64,000 bases of DNA from Punica granatum. Lineage: Eukaryota > Streptophyta > Magnoliopsida > Myrtales > Lythraceae. The notes under the pieces are model-generated. The model ran no database searches. It was not told where the DNA came from and saw only the letters and a list, made by a program, of their open reading frames with translations. Shown here piece by piece: positions 60,759 through 64,000 of this stretch. The DNA lies in NCBI RefSeq assembly GCF_007655135.1, contig NC_045131.1, positions 3,658,001 to 3,722,000 of the forward strand. The letters are read 5' to 3'. Position 1 is the stretch's first letter, and every line of letters starts with the position of its first letter. The position numbers and the translations under genes are program-made.

Positions 60759-61557
60759 GGGAAAACTACCCTTTCCCCCCTAAACTATTGGTGCGGAGCT
60801 CGTTTGCCCCCTGAACTATTTTTTGGGCACATTGACCCCCTAAACAACGGCTTGGGGAAAAAAATGTACCTCCTTACGTTACACAAAATCTGTCATATTT
60901 GACGGAGAAAGCATGTGCATTGCACTTGCATAATATGAAAAATTAAAAAAAAAAATGGAATTTACAAAGAAGAAAAAAAGAAAGAGAGTCGGTTGGTCAT
61001 CCTTTCTGACTACAGGCACCCCTTGCCTCCAGCTGCCTTGCATGTCGGCGAGGTCGTTGATTTTTTTCTTGAAAAATAAAGAGACCATAGTCACCGTACT
61101 GATATTGCGAGAGTGTTCGGAGAGAGAGAGTGACTGAGAGATAGAGATCAGAGTGTTGGGGGAGGGGTGGCGTCGGCGACTAGAAAACACTGGTCCTTGC
61201 GAGGTCGCCGTAAATGGGTCGCTTCGGGCACTATCCTCCCTGCAAGGTCCTCAATTGTCGCCGCGCAACCTTGCTGGCGTGCAAGGGAGCAGGAGGGAGG
61301 GGGTGCCTGTAGTAGGAAGGGATGACCACTTGACTTTCTATCTTTTCTCTTCTTCTTCTTTATTTTTTTGTAATTTTCAATTTTTTTTTTATTTTTTTAT
61401 TGTGCATATGCTTTCTCCATCAAATATGATAGACTGTGTAATGGAAGGGGGTACATTTTCCCCAAGCCGTTGTTAAGGGGGTCAATGTGCCCAAAAAATA
61501 GTTGAGGGTGCAAACGACCCTCGGACCACTAGCTTAAGGGGAAAAGATAGTTTTCCC
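60759..61557. mobile_element. Non-autonomous MULE-like element with very long inverted repeats
   Basis: A ~799-bp element whose ends pair as inverted repeats. GGGAAAACTACCCTTTCCCC at the left matches GGGAAAACTATCTTTTCCCC read in from the right. Matching continues through ACTATTTTTTGGGCACATTG, then with gaps to about 61054 on the left and back to about 61258 on the right. The arms are therefore nearly 300 bp and the spacer about 200 bp. Flanking 9-mers AAAAAACAA (60750-60758) and AAAAAATAA (61558-61566) differ at one base, compatible with a Mutator-type 9-bp target duplication, though A-rich sequence weakens this. No transposase is encoded; the open frames inside are composition artefacts. Confidence 0.75.
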
Positions 61558-62099
61558 AAAAAATAATCCTTTTCTTAGGTTTCCCCCCCAATTTTTTCTC
61601 TAATGATGTCAAGTTCTAGTATCTTCTCTTTTGTTCTTGAATGAATTTGACACGAGAGATGTGAAAAGAAATATTTCTTGATTCAGTGCCACTCATGGAA
61701 TCAAATTCAAATTGTAAACGACAATCCATGGCCACATCCTTTACTGGATTCATTCTATTGTAAATAAATAAATGGGTTATTACCCAAAAAAACGCAATAT
61801 TTACAAAATAATATAAAAAATACACGACTTTTACATATTTTCTTAAATATAGCACGTCATTTTGAGAGTAGCGTAGAAATACACGATATTTGCACTTTTT
61901 TAAAAATATAGCACGCACAAAAAGACCCAACTTTTAGGCTGCGCATCTAGCATGATTTTCAATTATTTCGTCAGATTGTAACATTAACGGCTAATGTGGA
62001 GCTAAAGATGCTACGTGGCACAACATGATTGGTTGAGTAGATCCAACAGGTTTTTATTTAATTACAAAAATAATTAAAAATTTTAAAAGAAAAGAAAAG
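61558..62099. other. AT-rich spacer with repeat-like sequence
   Basis: No gene. 61780-62030 contains recurring words (TATAGCACG, AAATACACGA), as in a degenerate transposon end, but I could not find the partner end. Confidence 0.4.
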
Positions 62100-63540
62100 G
62101 GTGGGTGACAAGTAGTAGAAAATAACAGTTTAGTACCTAACTTACACCACAAAGTCTTCCAAAAATAGCTCAAGAACTTAGCATCTCCATCCGAAACAAT
62201 TGTTCTAGGCATGCCATGTAACCTCACAATCTCCCTAAAGAACAAATCAGCAACATGCGAGGCATCATCCGTTTTGTGACATGGAATAAAGTGTGCCATC
62301 TTAGAAAATCTATCCACAACCACAAAAATTGAATCTCTCCCACGTTTAGTCCTAGGTAATCCTAACACAAAGTCCATTGAAATATCAATCCAAGGCTCAC
62401 TAGGAATTGGTAAAGGAGTATACAAACCGTTAGGCTGCACTCTGGATTTAGCTTGCCTACACGTAATGCATCTACCACAAATTCTCTCAACATCTCTTTT
62501 CATATGTGGCCAATAGAAGTGTTCTTGCAAAATAGCTAAAGTCTTTGCTACTCCAAAATGTCCCATTAATCCCCCACCATGTGATTCCTGCACTAATAAC
62601 TCTCTCAAGGAACAATTTGGCACGCATAACTTATTCTCTCGAAACAGAAAGTCATCATGCCTAAAGAACTTACCACAATGAATTTTCTCACAAGCTCGAT
62701 ATTCCTCACAAAATTCATGGTCATCAGCATATAAATTTTTAATGTGCTCAAAACCAAGCAATTTTGCATCAAGTGTAGAGAGTAATGCATACCTGCGAGA
62801 AAGTGCATCGGCGACCACATTCTCCTTACCTTGCTTATACCGAATGACGTATGGAAACGTCTCGATGAACTCCACCCATCGGGCATGTCTTTTGTTTAGT
62901 TTGTGTTGGCCCTTCAAGTGTTTCAATGACTCATGATCGGTGTGTATCACGAACTCCTTAGGCCATAGGTAGTGCTGCCACGTCTCTAAAGCTCGAACCA
63001 ATGCATACAACTCTTTATCATAAGTTGGATAGTTTAAGGCTGCACCGCTTAGTTTTTCGCTGAAGTAAGCAATTGGTCGTCCTTCCTGCATGAGAACTGC
63101 ACCTATACCAACACCTGAAGCATCACATTCAATCTCAAAAGTTTTAGAAAAGTTAGGTAAAGATAATAAAGGAGCGTTGGTCAGCTTCTCTTTGATTAGC
63201 TGAAACGCCTTCTCTTGTTCTTCTCCCCATCTAAATCCAACGTTTTTCTTGATCACTTCAGTAAGTGGTGCTGCTATGCTACTAAAATCCTTCACGAACC
63301 GCCGATAGAAACTAGCAAGTCCATGAAAACTACGAACATTACTTACACTTGTGGGACTAGGCCACTCTTGGATTGCACGTACCTTCTCCTCATCAACCTA
63401 TATACCTTGTGCACTAACAACAAATCCCAAAAAAACAAGCTTATCGGTGCAAAAAGTACACTTCTTCATATTAGCAAATAACTTTTCCTTCCTAAGCACA
63501 TCTAAGACAGATTTCAAATGTACCTTATGATCATCTAAGT
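62100..63540 (-). mobile_element. Ty3/gypsy retrotransposon pol fragment (RT end, RNase H, integrase), truncated and broken
   Basis: Minus-strand frame from 63540 to about 62100. It starts inside reverse transcriptase (the CTF...FLGFVVS region), has an in-frame TAG at 63398-63400, and continues through the RT thumb. RNase H ([20 protein letters not shown], then TDHESLKHL and ADALSRR), the integrase zinc finger (HFGVAKT...[11 protein letters not shown], CxxC) and the integrase core ([16 protein letters not shown]) follow. The integrase frame is lost right after the TTCHP motif, so the catalytic Glu region, the C-terminal part and the 3' LTR are absent. The second Asp motif reads SDGD where SDRD is usual. 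The stop, both truncations and missing LTRs make it a dead relic of a plant genomic element. Confidence 0.92.
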
Positions 63541-64000
63541 TTTACCAAATGATGCAAATCGTAGCACGACTTCAAGGGATCCAGTTCAAGTTCCAATTGG
63601 ACCGATTACGCGAGCACGAGCAAAGAAGTTTAAAGATGAACTCAACGGCCTGATTCATGAGGTTTGGGCTCAAGCAAATTCGTGGAGGCCCATTGGACAT
63701 GAATCACGTGATCCACAAAGATCCATCAACATTATTCAAGTTATAGAAGATTCCGGACAAGGCTAAATTCAACAAGTGTTTAAGGAAGCTTCTAGAACAG
63801 TTGATGATCAACAGAAGATAACATCAGATTTGTTTGAAGTTTAAATCTCATAGAGATATTCTAGGGGTATTTAGATTTTATATCTTTATAGATTACGTCA
63901 TATCTCTATCGATATTTTTGGTTTTAATTTCCTTATCTATAGGAGGAGATATGACCATATTAGAATTACTTTATGTATATATATATTCATCTTAGTCAAT
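63541..64000 (+). mobile_element. Second Ty3/gypsy fragment in opposite orientation: polyprotein tail and possible LTR start
   Basis: The plus-strand frame 63542-63766 ends at TAA and contains VPIGPITRARAKKFKDELNG, a sequence typical of the C-terminal end of some plant Ty3/gypsy polyproteins. It is followed by AT-rich sequence with TATAGGAGGAGATATGACCA that may be polypurine tract and LTR. It abuts the minus-strand pol fragment at 63540 head to head, so the two pieces cannot come from one unrearranged insertion. It runs off the window end. Confidence 0.65.

Noticed and set aside
61153..61476. 107-codon frame inside the long-TIR element
   Set aside because: It runs across an inverted-repeat arm with low-complexity Phe-rich translation and no domain.

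Overview
This is a plant nuclear window, almost certainly from a eudicot. The evidence is AT-rich intergenic DNA, many short introns with GT-AG borders, plant-only gene families (SAUR, HIPP, TSL-kinase interacting protein, TRICHOME BIREFRINGENCE-LIKE), a chloroplast lumen protein, and plant transposons (SINE, MITEs, MULEs, Ty3 retroelement pieces). I cannot name the species from sequence alone. There is no prokaryotic gene structure, CRISPR array or rRNA gene.

Layout. 1-13.5 kb is gene-poor and transposon-rich. It holds a tRNA-derived SINE with a 13-bp target duplication (2563-2757), MITE-like elements, and a 1.58-kb element with ~170-bp terminal inverted repeats carrying a frameshifted TBL gene fragment (9759-11341), which fits a Pack-MULE. 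13.5-29.7 kb is a tandem array of three decayed repeat units encoding heavy-metal-associated isoprenylated plant proteins (HIPPs). The ancestral unit appears to have carried two different two-HMA genes, here called type I and type II. Unit A keeps an intact type II gene and a truncated, chimeric type I. Unit B is a type I/type II fusion with a deletion and a frameshift. Unit C keeps an intact type I gene and has no type II.

31-47 kb is ordinary gene space: a SAUR gene (+), a thylakoid lumen 15-kDa TPM-domain protein (-), the complex I subunit ESSS/NDUFB11 (-), TFIID subunit TAF8 (+), a second SAUR (-) and an EMC5/membrane magnesium transporter homolog (-). 47.8-53.2 kb encodes a 13-exon chloroplast-type fusion of a degenerate phosphoglycerate kinase domain with a TrmB-type tRNA (guanine-N7) methyltransferase. 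54.4-60.0 kb encodes a TSL-kinase interacting protein 1-like SANT/Myb protein with a lineage-looking Ala/His repeat. 60.7-64 kb is transposon DNA: a long-TIR MULE-like element, then two Ty3/gypsy pieces in opposite orientations.

The genes do not form one pathway. The most notable items are the complementary decay and domain shuffling of the HIPP array, the pseudo-PGK/TrmB fusion and the gene-capturing MULE. Exon borders were deduced by eye from GT-AG sites and reading-frame continuity; every multi-exon model listed as intact closes in frame.
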